From Treponema_B putidum (GTDB lineage Bacteria; Spirochaetota; Spirochaetia; Treponematales; Treponemataceae): 20,541 bases of DNA. Both the position numbers and the translations under genes were made by a program. The notes below the pieces were generated by a model. The model was not told where the DNA came from. It ran no database searches and worked only from the letters and a program-made list of their open reading frames with translations. Positions 20,507 to 20,541 of this stretch are shown in pieces (the first letter of the stretch is position 1; every line of letters starts with the position of its first letter). Location of the stretch: NCBI RefSeq assembly GCF_007830595.1, contig NZ_VLLD01000021.1; one strand, written 5' to 3'.

Positions 20507-20541
20507 AGCTAACATCCTTTTGACCCTTCCTCATAATATCA
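20507..20541 (-). repeat. Integron attC site E (partial, cut by window end)
   Basis: The R' core GTTAGCT on the minus strand (20513-20507) with adjoining L' GGGTCAAAAGGAT matches the R'-L' side of the other attC sites. The R''-L'' half lies beyond the window. Confidence 0.65.

Overview
The window looks like chromosome from an oral treponeme, most probably Treponema denticola or a close relative. The DNA is low in G+C, the tmRNA encodes the tag AENNDSFDYALAA (which I recall as the T. denticola tag), a PilZ-TPR gene pair is present, and the right third is an integron cassette array of the kind reported in T. denticola. The assignment rests on reading the sequence, not on a search.

Left part (1-10300), ordinary chromosome. 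It starts with the 5' end of an AAA-ATPase-like/PD-(D/E)XK family gene. Then come a large SWIM-SNF2 helicase with a promoter placed for a leaderless mRNA, a possible 32-codon small gene with its own terminator, an ArsB/NhaD-type ion transporter and a corrinoid adenosyltransferase. These are followed by tmRNA, a substrate-binding protein and permease of an ABC importer with no ATPase beside them, and a TPR/PilZ pair.

Middle (10300-13705), RNA genes and a replication/segregation region. SRP RNA and five tRNAs lie on the minus strand. Four of the tRNAs are serine isoacceptors that together read all six Ser codons; the fifth is Arg(GCG). Two perfect parS sites (TGTTTCACGTGAAACA) bracket a bicistron of a Methyltransf_32-type enzyme and ogt. 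The first parS is the centre of a 40-bp perfect palindrome. Two perfect DnaA boxes inside a 17-bp direct repeat, an AT-rich gap and a DciA/DUF721 gene follow. This suggests a position at or near oriC, although dnaA is not in view.

Right part (13748-20541), accessory DNA with all genes on the minus strand. First comes a cluster of toxin-antitoxin genes: two VapBC-like pairs, an orphan DinJ, and a RelB with a truncated PIN toxin. A divergent 3-methyladenine-glycosylase-like protein sits where DinJ's toxin would be. Beyond 16854 are four complete attC sites, a fifth cut by the window edge and one collapsed remnant, all oriented like the genes. The cassettes hold a lipoprotein gene interrupted by an in-frame UGA, a small secreted protein, a two-gene DUF5343 + HEPN module (the best candidate for an undescribed defence or RNase-based system) and a possible zinc-phospholipase-like protein. 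Most cassettes open with a hairpin just inside the R' core, which may insulate them from their neighbours. No integrase is visible.
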